This document shows positions 46,101 through 54,679 of a stretch of 64,000 nt of DNA, piece after piece. Both the position numbers and the translations under genes were made by a program. The notes under the pieces were generated by a model. The model was not told where the DNA came from. It did no database searches and worked only from the letters and a program-made list of their open reading frames with translations. Numbering within the stretch: the stretch's first letter is position 1; each line of letters begins with the position of its first letter. Origin of the DNA: G963676095 sp963676095 (GTDB lineage: Bacteria; Bacteroidota; Bacteroidia; Bacteroidales; Prolixibacteraceae); contig OY781040.1 of NCBI GenBank assembly GCA_963676095.1, positions 3,348,001 through 3,412,000 of the forward strand, in the 5' to 3' direction.

Positions 46101-47244
46101 TTTTATATCTGTTTCAGTGGAGGATACCGGTGTCGGGATTCCGGATGAATATCAGGAAAAGATTTTCGACCGTTTTTTTCAGCAACACGGAGCTTTTGCA
46201 AAAGGGCGTGGAATAGCAGTTGATAGTGCCGGAGTAGGTTTGTCCCTGACAAAGAGCCTGGTTGATCTTCATAAAGGGACAATCCGGTTAAAAAGCAGCG
46301 CCGGCGAGGGAAGTTGTTTTACAGTTACTTTCCCTGCGGCAGAAGAAAATTATTCTGAGAAAGAAAAGCATGATGATATGCTGATCGATGAAACCAGGAT
46401 ACAGGATAAGGCCAGTGAAGAATTTATGGATGTGGAGACAATTACTTACGGGACAGACGAAAAGGAGGCTGGCCTTTCGGGGAAGAACAGGGACACTGTG
46501 CTGGTAGTGGATGATAATGAACAGTTGAGGAACCTGATTTTTGATATTCTGCATCATGATTATGATGTGTTGAATGCTTCGAACGGACTGGAGGCTTTGC
46601 ACGAGGTGGAGGTCCATGAGGTAAGTGTTGTGGTCACGGATATTATCATGCCCGATATGGACGGACTGGAGCTGTGCCGTCATATTAAGGATAATATTCA
46701 TACTTGCCATATTCCTGTTATTCTTCTTACTGCGAAAGGAGAACTGGAACAACGGATCGAAGGGATCGAGTCAGGAGCCGACAGTTATATTCCCAAACCA
46801 TTTGATCCCCGTCATCTGAGGGTCAGGATCAGAAAACTGATCGAAAACAAGAACAAGATACGAAGGGCCTTTCGGTCTGGAATGATGGATATGAAAGGAG
46901 CAATGAGTGGTTTTAGTAACCGGGATACCTTATTGCTGGATGATCTTTACGGATTTATTGATAAAAATATTGACAATGAGGAACTGGATGCGAATGAATT
47001 GGCTGGTCATTTGAACATGAGTAAAACACAACTATACCGTAAAATAAAGGCATTAACCGGATTTACGCCGCATGGGCTGATCAAAAATTATCGTTTGAAA
47101 AAAGCGGTTGAGCTGTTGAGAACATCGTCTCTTACCGTTTCCGAAATTATCTATGAAACCGGGTTTAAGAACAGGACCTATTTTTATCGTTCGTTTAAAG
47201 AGATGTATGGCACATCTCCTATGGATTATGTGAAAAAAGGATAG
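43129..47244 (+). CDS. hybrid two-component system sensor/regulator (HTCS)
   Basis: 1371 residues from ATG 43129. The frame also has an ATG at 43105, but the -7 box at 43096-43103 would place transcription start after it. Order of parts: signal/anchor helix (residues 1-20); periplasmic propeller repeats to about 690 (repeats such as GYIWFGTWDGLNRYDG, GNLWVGTRGNGL, LWIGTSGGLNKM); Y_Y_Y domain (KLENFNSDF, PPGEYTFTVRWTNEDG); membrane helix near 797-820; histidine kinase with phosphoacceptor H854 in NIAHEFRTPL; ATPase motifs NALKYTPEGG and VGLSLTKSL; receiver with D1171 in VVTDIIMPDMDG; C-terminal AraC helix-turn-helix (MSKTQLYRKIKALTGFTP). It senses a glycan fragment in the periplasm and switches on the divergent PUL. 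Confidence 0.95.
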   Translation: MIRLFVWGIIVFFTLTSFRSPNWRYEKIGNSDGLSNSAVTSVYFDSKGYIWFGTWDGLNRYDGTRIRVFKPDIFQKGSISNNIIRRILEDKSRNLWVVTENGLNLYNPEKELFTSFFVDQHSSEYRENRFHTALDPDSVIWCSKYDYGVTRYDPVKKQFSAPLRIENQPAMLKKTVGFAFSTDGFLWCLTNDSTLYGIKDRDVVKRINLGGKNIDPEKNWFFKFKGQLFVLIALKKGGLLRLNLCNGATSKIQGGNKDFHVTTLSESPHSHDLWGGTDGGRVFRIEIDGKDVCFLGDQLSVLAGKQIKIWTVTETRPDLLWIGTDGDGVYKYIMKGNYFVSVGKGDPSLGMINHNIVRAIHEDRDGNLWVGTRGNGLNFLPASGGTTRIFDTRNGLSNNAVLSLGEDSSGNIWIGVDGPGIDMYEPSTGEIFHFPDDFKNKPVLNFGSVYAICNDSFGDLWIGTSGYGLYRFSVRKDRNNNYILRDYRCYRNRPGQKNGLFSNIVYSIMEGSPNVLWIGTRGGGLYRLNTVTDEFEAFLSSQGNPNCLNNNDVLSLWKSENKQELWIGTSGGLNKMNLATSPYQFSHYTEHEGLPNNTVHAILGDKKGNIWVSTNKGLAKLNDQNGEVRYFYSSDGLQSNEYTDGASCLGKHSGLFFFGGVNGFDLFDPDRVRDSDYFPRLAITGFTLFNHGHGTSGLLSENIDMVDSLSLKYNQNFFRFDFTSLNYHSSGKCRYAYKLENFNSDFLFADKNNSAMFTNVPPGEYTFTVRWTNEDGVWNKSPYHIRISVLPPFWRTSLAYALYAVILLVVLVFIAFSVRHRVRVRQKMTEERMEIRKTKEMNQYKFQFFTNIAHEFRTPLTLIMAPAAQLMDLKGEDHRIAPYVKSIYNNSVRLLHLIQELIDFRKVETGNLRLNVRNGNFTCFVRALVDAFRQYAANKKIDLRFFHADSGICGWFDNKVMEKVFLNLISNALKYTPEGGTVSVRLSQEENFISVSVEDTGVGIPDEYQEKIFDRFFQQHGAFAKGRGIAVDSAGVGLSLTKSLVDLHKGTIRLKSSAGEGSCFTVTFPAAEENYSEKEKHDDMLIDETRIQDKASEEFMDVETITYGTDEKEAGLSGKNRDTVLVVDDNEQLRNLIFDILHHDYDVLNASNGLEALHEVEVHEVSVVVTDIIMPDMDGLELCRHIKDNIHTCHIPVILLTAKGELEQRIEGIESGADSYIPKPFDPRHLRVRIRKLIENKNKIRRAFRSGMMDMKGAMSGFSNRDTLLLDDLYGFIDKNIDNEELDANELAGHLNMSKTQLYRKIKALTGFTPHGLIKNYRLKKAVELLRTSSLTVSEIIYETGFKNRTYFYRSFKEMYGTSPMDYVKKG

Positions 47245-47261
47245 GGACAGAACTAAAAAAA

Positions 47262-47284
47262 CCCCGGAAAATCCGGGGCTTTTG
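47262..47284. terminator. bidirectional terminator
   Basis: CCCCGGA (47262-47268) pairs with TCCGGGG (47272-47278). On the minus strand it is followed by seven T residues; on the plus strand by CTTTTGG. It serves the HTCS gene and the convergent small gene. Confidence 0.85.
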
Positions 47285-47293
47285 GGTTAATAA

Positions 47294-47488
47294 CTATGCA
47301 GCATTAGTCGAAAAAACTTCATCAAGTATTTCGGGATACATCTCCCCGAAATTTTCGTTGCACCACTTGACTAATTCATCGAATTCACCGGGTCCTTCAA
47401 CCCAGTTCACGCATTTTATCAGTTCTTTGCGAAAAAGTTCACGGCTGAAACTGATCTTGGGCAAGATAACTTTTGCATACTCAATCAT
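47294..47488 (-). CDS. small conserved-looking protein of unknown function
   Basis: 64 residues, ATG start, no signal peptide or membrane helix. The sequence is well-formed and acidic (SRELFRKELIKCVNWVEGPG, FDELVKWCNENFG) and resembles small cytoplasmic proteins I recall from Bacteroidota genomes, with a conserved SFSRELF..EL..W pattern. It has its own strong terminator on this strand. The function is unknown. Confidence 0.7.
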   Translation of the reverse strand: MIEYAKVILPKISFSRELFRKELIKCVNWVEGPGEFDELVKWCNENFGEMYPEILDEVFSTNAA

Positions 47489-47705
47489 GGCTTCTGAACA
47501 TTTAAAGTTATTACACTATGAAGATAACGAATAGAAATGGTTTATTGTTATGCTAAAAAATATACCTTAACAATGTTTAACAGCCTGTTCTTTGTCTTTT
47601 TGCTTGTAAATGGCTGTATTTCTTATTTCTTGACTATCCGACAGCCGGAATTGTTTTATAACATCCTGCCAGCTGAAATCTTTGCCCAAAGGAATATACG
47701 CTTAG

Positions 47706-48494
47706 TTAAGCTGTCTTTAGAATAGCTTTAACAAAAGTTGAAATTTTTTCCTCCAATGTTATATCCTTATCAAGGGCTTTAACGAAGGCACTCCCGATAA
47801 TCGCCCCCCCTGCATATCTGCATGCGTTGGCAAATGTTTCCCGGTTAGAGATCCCAAAGCCGATCAGTCTCGGGTTTTTCAGTTGCATGTTCCGGATCCG
47901 TTCAAAATATTCCTGATGAAAGTCAGATACTTTATTTTTTATTCCGGTAGTGGAAGAGCTGGATACCATATAAATAAACCCGGACGAAGCCTCGTCAATC
48001 TCCCTGATCCGTTTTTCTGATGTCTGGGGCGTAATGAGGAGTATGTTATGTAGCCCGTACTGTTCGAATACGTTCCTGAAGTTCTCCTTGTATTCTGCAA
48101 GGGGAAGGTCAGGAAGGATTAATCCGTCGATACCTGTTTCAGCACATTTTTTACAAAAATTTTCAATCCCGAACTGGATAACAGGGTTCAGGTACCCCAT
48201 CAGAATGAGTGGAATTTTAACCTTGGCACGGATATTTTTGAGTTGCCCGAAAAGGACTTTGACAGACATGCCGTTTTGTAAAGCGATATGACTGCTGTGC
48301 TGGATCACCGGTCCGTCTGCTACCGGATCAGAAAAAGGCATGCCGATCTCGATCAGGTCAACTCCGTTCTTTTCCAGTCCTTCGATTATGGGCACTGTCT
48401 CGTTCAGGGAGGGGTACCCCGCAGTGAAATAGACAGACAATATGTTTTCTTTCTTGTTGAGAAATAATTGATTTATTCTGTTTTGTGTATTCAT
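47706..48494 (-). CDS. trpA: tryptophan synthase alpha subunit
   Basis: 262 residues. It splits indole-3-glycerol phosphate to indole, passed to TrpB. Catalytic E49 and D60 lie in DLIEIGMPFSDPVADGPVIQ, at the same numbers as in E. coli. Also seen: GLILPDLPLAEY, LITPQTSEKRI, SGFIYMVSSSSTTG, and GFGISNRE with GGAIIGSAFVK at the phosphate site. It is the last trp gene, 67 nt after trpB. No good terminator was found before 47488. Confidence 0.97.
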   Translation of the reverse strand: MNTQNRINQLFLNKKENILSVYFTAGYPSLNETVPIIEGLEKNGVDLIEIGMPFSDPVADGPVIQHSSHIALQNGMSVKVLFGQLKNIRAKVKIPLILMGYLNPVIQFGIENFCKKCAETGIDGLILPDLPLAEYKENFRNVFEQYGLHNILLITPQTSEKRIREIDEASSGFIYMVSSSSTTGIKNKVSDFHQEYFERIRNMQLKNPRLIGFGISNRETFANACRYAGGAIIGSAFVKALDKDITLEEKISTFVKAILKTA

Positions 48495-48561
48495 AACAAA
48501 TATTTTTAGATACTCGAATAAATATCCGGACTGACAGCCGGAAGTCTTGTTATTTCCGGGT

Positions 48562-49743
48562 TTAATACCCGAAGTAATCCAGGTATGCTTCCATGTCCTT
48601 GTCGCCTCTCCCGGAAATATTGACGACGCTGATATCTTCCGGCTTTAATGTCAGTTTTTTCAGGGCAGCCAGGGCATGGGCTGATTCCAGGGCCGGGATA
48701 ATTCCTTCCAGCTGGGTAAGTTGCAGTGCCGCGTTTAGCACTTCCTCATCTGTAGCCCAGAGGTATTTAGCCCTTTTTGTTGTGTAAAGGTGGGCATGCA
48801 GCGGCCCGATTCCCGGATAATCAAGCCCTGCAGATATGGAATAAGGCTCTGTGATCTGTCCGTCTTCAGTTTGCATAACATAGGAGCGGGAACTGTGCAG
48901 CACACCTGGTTTGCCAAGAGTTAGGGTCGCAGCGCTTTCGGTGGTGTGTACTCCTTTTCCTGCTGCTTCGACCCCGATCAGTTCGACGTTCTCATTTTCC
49001 AGAAAGTTATAAAATGCCCCGGCAGCATTGCTTCCGCCACCGACACAGGCAATCACCCTTGTCGGTAATTCCCGTCCGGTTTGTTCTTCAAGCTGCCATC
49101 TCATTTCCTCACTGATGACCGACTGGAACCTGGCTACCATGTCAGGGTATGGATGAGGCCCTACTACAGAACCGATTATATAATGGGTGTCAACCGGATT
49201 GTTGATCCAGTCCCGCATGGCCTCGTTGGTCGCATCCTTCAGCGTTTGGTTGCCCGATTCCGCTGCAATGACCTGAGCCCCGAGCATACGCATCTTTTTA
49301 ACGTTCGGGGCCTGCCGTTTGATGTCGAGAGCACCCATGTAAACAATGCACTGCATTCCCATCAGGGCGCAGACTGTCGCTGTTGCTACGCCATGTTGTC
49401 CTGCCCCTGTTTCAGCAATGATCCGTTTTTTACCGAGGGCTTTGGCCAGCAGGATCTGACCGATGGTGTTGTTGATTTTATGTGAACCGGTGTGGTTCAG
49501 ATCTTCCCGTTTCAGGTAAATGTGGCTCTGGTAATGCTCTGACATTCTTTTGGCATAGTAGAGCGGTGACGGGCGTCCGACATAGTTTTTCAACAGGTGG
49601 ATAAAATCCTGCCTGAAATTGTAGGAATTGATAATTCCCATATATTTCTCCTGTAATTCTTCGATGTTGGGATACATCATCTCCGGGATGAAAGCCCCTC
49701 CGAATTCTCCGTAATAACCTTTCCGGTTAACCTGGTATTCCAT
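48562..49743 (-). CDS. trpB: tryptophan synthase beta subunit
   Basis: 393 residues, TrpB1 type. It joins indole and serine using pyridoxal phosphate. The PLP lysine is K89 in KREDLNHTGSHKIN. The phosphate loop GGGSNAAGAFYNF and the indole-site glutamate in AETGAGQHGVATAT are present. The N-terminal GEFGGAFIPEMM matches the TrpA-interacting form. It lies 11 nt after trpF. Confidence 0.97.
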   Translation of the reverse strand: MEYQVNRKGYYGEFGGAFIPEMMYPNIEELQEKYMGIINSYNFRQDFIHLLKNYVGRPSPLYYAKRMSEHYQSHIYLKREDLNHTGSHKINNTIGQILLAKALGKKRIIAETGAGQHGVATATVCALMGMQCIVYMGALDIKRQAPNVKKMRMLGAQVIAAESGNQTLKDATNEAMRDWINNPVDTHYIIGSVVGPHPYPDMVARFQSVISEEMRWQLEEQTGRELPTRVIACVGGGSNAAGAFYNFLENENVELIGVEAAGKGVHTTESAATLTLGKPGVLHSSRSYVMQTEDGQITEPYSISAGLDYPGIGPLHAHLYTTKRAKYLWATDEEVLNAALQLTQLEGIIPALESAHALAALKKLTLKPEDISVVNISGRGDKDMEAYLDYFGY

Positions 49744-49754
49744 ATGTATTTGTT

Positions 49755-50420
49755 TTAATTTTTAATTTTTTGAATGAAATCTGCTACAGCGAGGGCATCT
49801 TTTAATCCTGGCCCTATCTCAAAACCGCTGTTAATGTCCAGTGCGAAAAGCGATGGATAATCGAGTTCTTTTAATGCTTTTGCATCTTCAGGTCCGATTC
49901 CTCCGCTAAGAAAAAACGGGATATTCCCTTTATAATTTTCCAGTATGTTCCATTTAAACTTGTTGCCGTTCCCTCCCGGTAGTTTCCCCGCAGTATCAAA
50001 GAGAAAATAATCGGCTGACTGTTCGTATGGTTTAACGATTTTAAAGTCGAATGTTTCACTGACGGCAAATGCTTTGATGACTATAATTTCATTTGCGCGG
50101 ATATCCCTGCAATAGTCTGTACTTTCGTTACCGTGTAGCTGAGCTGCGGCCAGACCATATTGCCTGCACAGACTGATAAGCTCATTTTTTTCTTCATTTA
50201 CGAAAACGCCGACCTTTTGGATCCGGACAGGTACCCTGCTGAATATTGCCGGATCAGGATATCTGCCGACATATCTTTTTGAACGGTCATAAAAGATAAA
50301 CCCCAAATAGTCGGGCACAGACAGACAAATGTTGTCTATGTTCTCAGAAATGCGCATTCCGCATACCTTTACTTTCAATTGCCTGGAAGTCCCGGACGTT
50401 ATGTGATTATTCGCTGTCAT
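49755..50420 (-). CDS. trpF: phosphoribosylanthranilate isomerase
   Basis: 221 residues, a stand-alone TIM barrel. It catalyses the Amadori rearrangement in tryptophan synthesis. The catalytic Cys is in KVKVCGMR and the general acid Asp in FLFDTAGKLPGGNG; GGIGPEDAKAL and ALDINSGFE form the phosphate and product site. It overlaps the end of trpC by 4 nt (ATGA), indicating translational coupling. Confidence 0.95.
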   Translation of the reverse strand: MTANNHITSGTSRQLKVKVCGMRISENIDNICLSVPDYLGFIFYDRSKRYVGRYPDPAIFSRVPVRIQKVGVFVNEEKNELISLCRQYGLAAAQLHGNESTDYCRDIRANEIIVIKAFAVSETFDFKIVKPYEQSADYFLFDTAGKLPGGNGNKFKWNILENYKGNIPFFLSGGIGPEDAKALKELDYPSLFALDINSGFEIGPGLKDALAVADFIQKIKN

Positions 50421-51214
50421 TTATTGTTTGTTGTTATCTTTTTTATAAAATCAGCACATGCCTGGTCAGGATGGTCTGTTTTCATAAAGTTTTCCCCCAT
50501 TAAGAAACCTTGGAAACCGGCATTTTTTAAGTATTGTATGTTTTCAACCGAAGAAAGGCCGCTTTCCGAGATACGAATAGCCTGACCAGGTAATAATTTG
50601 CTTAATCTTACTGATGTTTCTACATCTACTTCAAAGGTTTTCAGGTTCCGGTTGTTCACGCCAATCAGGTCGATCATCGGGTTTAATTTTTCGATTTCTT
50701 CTTCCGTGTGTATTTCGGCGAGGACCTCCAGCCCCAGTTCCCTGGCCGTTCCTGCCAGATCTTCCATCTGCCCTTTGCTCAGGCTGGCTGCAATCAGGAG
50801 GATCAGGTCTGCGCCATGGGATTTGGCTTCGTAAATCTGGTATGGATCGAGCATGAAATCCTTGCGAAGTATCGGAATGAGTGGATTTGCCTGCCGCGCT
50901 TTTTTCAGGTCTTCGAGAGATCCGCCGAAATAAGGGTGATCGGTAAGGACGGAAAGCCCGCTGACACCGGCCTTGGCGTAACCCGTTGTTACCTGAACGA
51001 TTTCAGCCTTTCCGTTGATCATCCCCTTTGACGGGGACTTTGTTTTGAATTCCGCGATAATGCCGCTGGCTCCATTGGCCCCCAATGCCCTTGCGAGTGA
51101 ATTTGCTTTTCGGTTAAACAGGGGAGAAGCTGACAGTTCATCGATGCTTATCCGCTTTTTGGATGCTGCTATTTCAAACAGTTTATTGTTATTTATTTCA
51201 TCAAGTATCGTCAT
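50417..51214 (-). CDS. trpC: indole-3-glycerol phosphate synthase
   Basis: 265 residues. Motifs: IIAEFKTKSPSKG with the catalytic Lys, PILRKDFMLDPYQIYEAKSHG, LAEIHTEEE, IGVNNRNLKTFEVD, and ISESGLSS. It closes the pyrrole ring of indole. It is separate from TrpF, unlike the E. coli fusion. It is 53 nt after trpD. Confidence 0.96.
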   Translation of the reverse strand: MTILDEINNNKLFEIAASKKRISIDELSASPLFNRKANSLARALGANGASGIIAEFKTKSPSKGMINGKAEIVQVTTGYAKAGVSGLSVLTDHPYFGGSLEDLKKARQANPLIPILRKDFMLDPYQIYEAKSHGADLILLIAASLSKGQMEDLAGTARELGLEVLAEIHTEEEIEKLNPMIDLIGVNNRNLKTFEVDVETSVRLSKLLPGQAIRISESGLSSVENIQYLKNAGFQGFLMGENFMKTDHPDQACADFIKKITTNNK

Positions 51215-51267
51215 GTCTCAAAGTTTTTAATGCCTATTGCCATAATCGGGCAGTCACGGAGCTTTCG

Positions 51268-52257
51268 TTAGCTGTTGATCACGGCTTTCAGTTTTTGTAA
51301 TGCTTTCCCGCTTTCAAGCGATTCCCGGGCTTCCGCAACGCAATCCGGCAGCTCCTTTTCAGGATGAACAACCTTAATGCCAAGCGCTGCATTGGAAAGC
51401 ACAACCTGTTTTTGTTCTTTTTCTCCTTCCCCTTCAAGGATGTTGATAAAGATGGTTGCGGCGTCTTTTATGGTGCTTCCTCCATAAAGTTTTTCAGGAC
51501 AGATTTTTTCGAACCCGAAGTCGGAAGGGGAGAACTTTCCTTCCTGGTTATTGGACGCAAAAATAGTGTCACCGGTCAGCGAGACTTCGTCATATCCGTC
51601 CAGACTGTTGATAATCATATAGCTGACGTCCGTATCTTTATAAACATTTTTATACTGGTCGAAAACCTCCAGGTTGTTTACTCCCAGCAACTGAAAACGG
51701 GGAGAAGACGGGTTGATCATCGGTCCCAGGATATTGAAAAAAGTAGGGACCTTAAGTGCCCGGCGTATCGGTGCAATATGTTTCATCGCGGGGTGAAAGA
51801 GCGGGGCGTGCATGAAGCAGAAACCTCCTTTTTCGAGGTCGTTTTTCAGCTTTTCCGGGTCGTTGCTGAACCGGTAACCCAGGAATTCCAGTACGTTTGA
51901 GGCGCCGCTGGTAGAGGTTGCTGCATAATTGCCATGCTTGGTCACATTGATCCCGGTACCTGCAATGATGAAGGCGGACAGCGTGGAAATGTTGAAGGTG
52001 TTTTTTCCATCGCCTCCGGTACCTACAATGTCAATAGCATGATAGTCCGAGAGATCGGTTACCAGACTTAGTTCGACCATTGCATCACGAAAGCCTGCCA
52101 GCTCTTCATGGGCTATCGGGCGCATGCGAAAAACCGTAAGAAAGGATGCGAATTCTGCTTCACTGTAAGTCCCTTTCCCGACATTCAGCAAGACATCCCT
52201 GGCTTCATACCGGCTGAGCTTGTTTCCTGCAAATAAATATTCCAATGTATTTTTCAT
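51268..52257 (-). CDS. trpD: anthranilate phosphoribosyltransferase
   Basis: 329 residues. The PRPP-binding glycine loop GTGGDGKNTFNIST and the anthranilate site KHGNYAATSTSGASNVLE are clear. FFNILGPMINPSSP follows in the middle. It transfers phosphoribosyl to anthranilate. It is a stand-alone protein without a fused TrpG. It is 37 nt after trpG. Confidence 0.96.
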   Translation of the reverse strand: MKNTLEYLFAGNKLSRYEARDVLLNVGKGTYSEAEFASFLTVFRMRPIAHEELAGFRDAMVELSLVTDLSDYHAIDIVGTGGDGKNTFNISTLSAFIIAGTGINVTKHGNYAATSTSGASNVLEFLGYRFSNDPEKLKNDLEKGGFCFMHAPLFHPAMKHIAPIRRALKVPTFFNILGPMINPSSPRFQLLGVNNLEVFDQYKNVYKDTDVSYMIINSLDGYDEVSLTGDTIFASNNQEGKFSPSDFGFEKICPEKLYGGSTIKDAATIFINILEGEGEKEQKQVVLSNAALGIKVVHPEKELPDCVAEARESLESGKALQKLKAVINS

Positions 52258-52294
52258 TTTTTTCTGTCTTTTTTATGAAACAATAGAAATTCTC

Positions 52295-52864
52295 CTAGTT
52301 CCGGAGCCAGTTGGCGATTATTTTTTCTCCTTCGGGAGTCAATACCGATTCCGGATGAAACTGGACGCCTCTTACATCGAATTGCTTATGTCTGACCGAC
52401 ATAATCAGTCCGTTTTCATCTTCGCTGGTGATCTCTAGGCATGAAGGAAATCCTGCACGGTCAACGATCCAGGAATGATACCGCCCTGCTTCGAATTTTG
52501 GAGATACTCCTTCGAAGAGAACGGGGTCCGGGCTTATCCGGGTAACGGGAGTGGCTATTCCGTGAAGCACATGTTTCATATTTACCAGATTTGCCCCGAA
52601 TGCCTCTCCTATTGCCTGATGTCCGAGGCATACTCCCAGCATACTTTTCCGTGGGGCAAATTCCCGGATGATGTCCATTAGTAGTCCTGCTTCCTTTGGA
52701 ATTCCCGGTCCGGGAGAAAGGATGATTTTGTCGTACTTTTCCAGGTCATTCAGTTCAAGTTCGTCGTTCCGTAACACATCGACCGGTAGTCCGGATATTT
52801 TCTTTACCGCATGTACAAGGTTATAGGTAAAGGAATCGTAATTATCAATGATGACTATCTTCAT
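52295..52864 (-). CDS. trpG: anthranilate synthase glutamine amidotransferase subunit
   Basis: 189 residues, class I amidotransferase. The nucleophile C79 is in LGVCLGHQAIGEAFG; the His/Glu pair is in VQFHPESVLT. The N-terminal IIDNYDSFTYNL and ILSPGPGIP oxyanion regions are present. It supplies ammonia to TrpE. It could also serve folate synthesis (PabA role). It is 43 nt after trpE. Confidence 0.96.
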   Translation of the reverse strand: MKIVIIDNYDSFTYNLVHAVKKISGLPVDVLRNDELELNDLEKYDKIILSPGPGIPKEAGLLMDIIREFAPRKSMLGVCLGHQAIGEAFGANLVNMKHVLHGIATPVTRISPDPVLFEGVSPKFEAGRYHSWIVDRAGFPSCLEITSEDENGLIMSVRHKQFDVRGVQFHPESVLTPEGEKIIANWLRN

Positions 52865-52907
52865 ATCTTCTAAATTTCAGGATTCCGGATTATGCCGGAT
52901 CATGGTT

Positions 52908-54314
52908 TTATATTTCTTTTGCTATTTCCAGTGCTTTTTTCAATGCAGCAAGCTTGTTGTTTACTTCCTGCAGTTCGTTTTCTTCAACAGATCCGGCAAC
53001 AATCCCTGCTCCTGCCTGATAGTAAAGCGTATTGCCTTTGCTGAGGAACGAGCGGATCATGATGGCATGGTTCAGGCTGTTATTGAAGCCGATAAAGCCG
53101 ATCGTGCCGCCATAATAACTGCGGCGCTGGTTCTCGTAACGGTCGATGAGTTGCATAGCCATATGTTTTGGAGCCCCTGAAAGGGTGCCGGCAGGAAAGG
53201 AATCGCCCAGTACGGTAACCATATTGGCAGACTCCGGCAATTTGCCGGATACCTCTGAGACAAGATGAATGACATGCGAGAAATATTGTACTTCCCTGAA
53301 GCTGTCGACCCTTACGTCGTCAGCATTTCTGCTCAGATCGTTCCTGGCGAGATCGACGAGCATGACGTGTTCAGCATTCTCCTTCGGGTCTACACACAGT
53401 TTTTCTGCCAAAATGCGGTCTTGCTCGTCATTACCCGTACGACGGAAGGTGCCTGCAATCGGGTTAATGATTGCCCTGCCTTTTTGAATACGGAGTTCTG
53501 CTTCCGGGCTGGAGCCGAAGATCCGGTAATCGCCGTAATCGAAGAAGAAAAGGTAGGGGGAAGGATTGATCGAACGCAATGCCCTGTAAACATTAAATTC
53601 GTCGCCTTTAAACGTTTGAGAAAACTGACGGGAAAGGACAATCTGGAATACGTCACCTCTGAAACAGTGTTCTTTGCCCTTTTTGACCATGTAACAATAT
53701 TCATCGTCAGTAATATTGGAGATTTCTTCTCCTTCCGTGTCAAATTTAGTCGCCGGAAAAGTCAGATTTCTCAGCAATGATTCGATCTGCCCCATTTCCG
53801 AGGGTTCCCCGGCAGGCAGGTTCTCGATCAGCGTGATGGTGTCCTTGCTGTGGTCGATGGCCAGGATATATTTATAAAAGCAGTAACGGACTTCGGGAAT
53901 TGCGTAATCCTCTTTTCTTTCGGTATTGATGTTTACTTTTTCGAAATATTTAACAGAATCGTAGCTCAGGTAACCGAATAACCCGTTGGCATGCAGTTTA
54001 TCGGTTTCTCCGTGTAAGCTAAACGATTTAAAAAATGTATTCAGCTCTCGGGCTACCAAATGATGATCGGGAACGGAAGCTGTATACAGGGGCTGACCGG
54101 GCATGTCGACAGTAATTGTACCCTGGTCGGCAGTGAAGCAGGCCAGCGGTTTAATGCATATAAACGAGCATGCATTTTCGTGCCCATGGTAATCTGAGCT
54201 TTCCAGGAGGATCGACTTGGGGAACAGTTCCCGGAATTTCAGGTAAACACTAACCGGAGTAAGTGTGTCTGCCAGGATACTTTTTGTAGTAACTTTGATT
54301 TCGATTGGATTCAT
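52908..54314 (-). CDS. trpE: anthranilate synthase component I
   Basis: 468 residues. The chorismate-binding domain is shown by FSQTFKGDEFNVYRALR, ISPEAEL-type FGSSPEAELR, PIAGTFRRTGN, DLARNDL, VHLVSEVSGKL and GDSFPAGTLSGAPKH. The N-terminal ILLESSDYHGHE contains the LLES motif used for tryptophan feedback inhibition in TrpE. The first structural gene of the trp operon, immediately after the attenuator. Confidence 0.97.
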   Translation of the reverse strand: MNPIEIKVTTKSILADTLTPVSVYLKFRELFPKSILLESSDYHGHENACSFICIKPLACFTADQGTITVDMPGQPLYTASVPDHHLVARELNTFFKSFSLHGETDKLHANGLFGYLSYDSVKYFEKVNINTERKEDYAIPEVRYCFYKYILAIDHSKDTITLIENLPAGEPSEMGQIESLLRNLTFPATKFDTEGEEISNITDDEYCYMVKKGKEHCFRGDVFQIVLSRQFSQTFKGDEFNVYRALRSINPSPYLFFFDYGDYRIFGSSPEAELRIQKGRAIINPIAGTFRRTGNDEQDRILAEKLCVDPKENAEHVMLVDLARNDLSRNADDVRVDSFREVQYFSHVIHLVSEVSGKLPESANMVTVLGDSFPAGTLSGAPKHMAMQLIDRYENQRRSYYGGTIGFIGFNNSLNHAIMIRSFLSKGNTLYYQAGAGIVAGSVEENELQEVNNKLAALKKALEIAKEI

Positions 54315-54328
54315 ATTTGTATTTTTTA

Positions 54329-54378
54329 GATTTTAGACATAAAAAAAGCGGCTTACCGTGTTACGATAAGCCGCTTTC
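54329..54378 (-). terminator. trp attenuator (rho-independent terminator)
   Basis: On the minus strand AAAGCGGCTTA pairs with TAAGCCGCTTT, followed by more T residues. It lies between the leader peptide and trpE. When tryptophan is plentiful this hairpin should stop transcription before trpE. Confidence 0.9.
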
Positions 54379-54402
54379 TTCATTCATGACCAAGCATGAC
54401 AG

Positions 54403-54471
54403 CTACATCTCTCCACGGTATTGTGAAAAGTTGCTGCGCCACCACCAAGCTGTTGTCATGAATATTTTCAT
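54403..54471 (-). CDS. trpL: trp operon leader peptide with three consecutive Trp codons
   Basis: A 22-codon peptide, too short for usual gene calling: ATG at 54471, stop TAG at 54403-54405. Residues 9-11 are Trp-Trp-Trp (MKIFMTTAWWW, then RSNFSQYRGEM). The coding RNA can pair with the region behind it: ATTCATGAC in the leader with GTCATGAAT, and ACAGCT with AGCTGT, before the attenuator hairpin. A ribosome stalled on the Trp codons would break this pairing and alter terminator formation, the classic attenuation scheme. A Bacteroidota trp leader motif has been described; that link is from memory. Confidence 0.88.
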   Translation of the reverse strand: MKIFMTTAWWWRSNFSQYRGEM

Positions 54472-54679
54472 TTAAATCAATATTTTTTTTAAAATACCAA
54501 TATGGCTATACCTTCTTTTAAAGAAGACCCCACCACGGAAGCCATATTGTATTTATAGTTTTTGTTCAAAACAATTCAATTCGGATGTAAAAGAATGAAA
54601 AATTTTATTGAATCGCAAATTTTTAAGAGACTTAAAAATGTTAAGTTTTAGTTAATCTATATCTGATGTTTAATTGTTA
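54472..54679 (-). promoter_or_regulatory. upstream region of the trp operon with a nested palindrome
   Basis: CAATATGGCT (54499-54508) and AGCCATATTG (54541-54550) are exact reverse complements, and inside them CTTCTTT/AAAGAAG forms a second stem. The region must also contain the trp promoter, though no perfect TAnnTTTG was found. The palindrome could be a repressor site or part of the leader RNA. Confidence 0.45.

Noticed and set aside
47537..47725. 62-residue frame with one hydrophobic stretch
   Set aside because: It overlaps the 3' end of trpA on the opposite strand, has no promoter box, and no family resemblance; kept only as a remote possibility.
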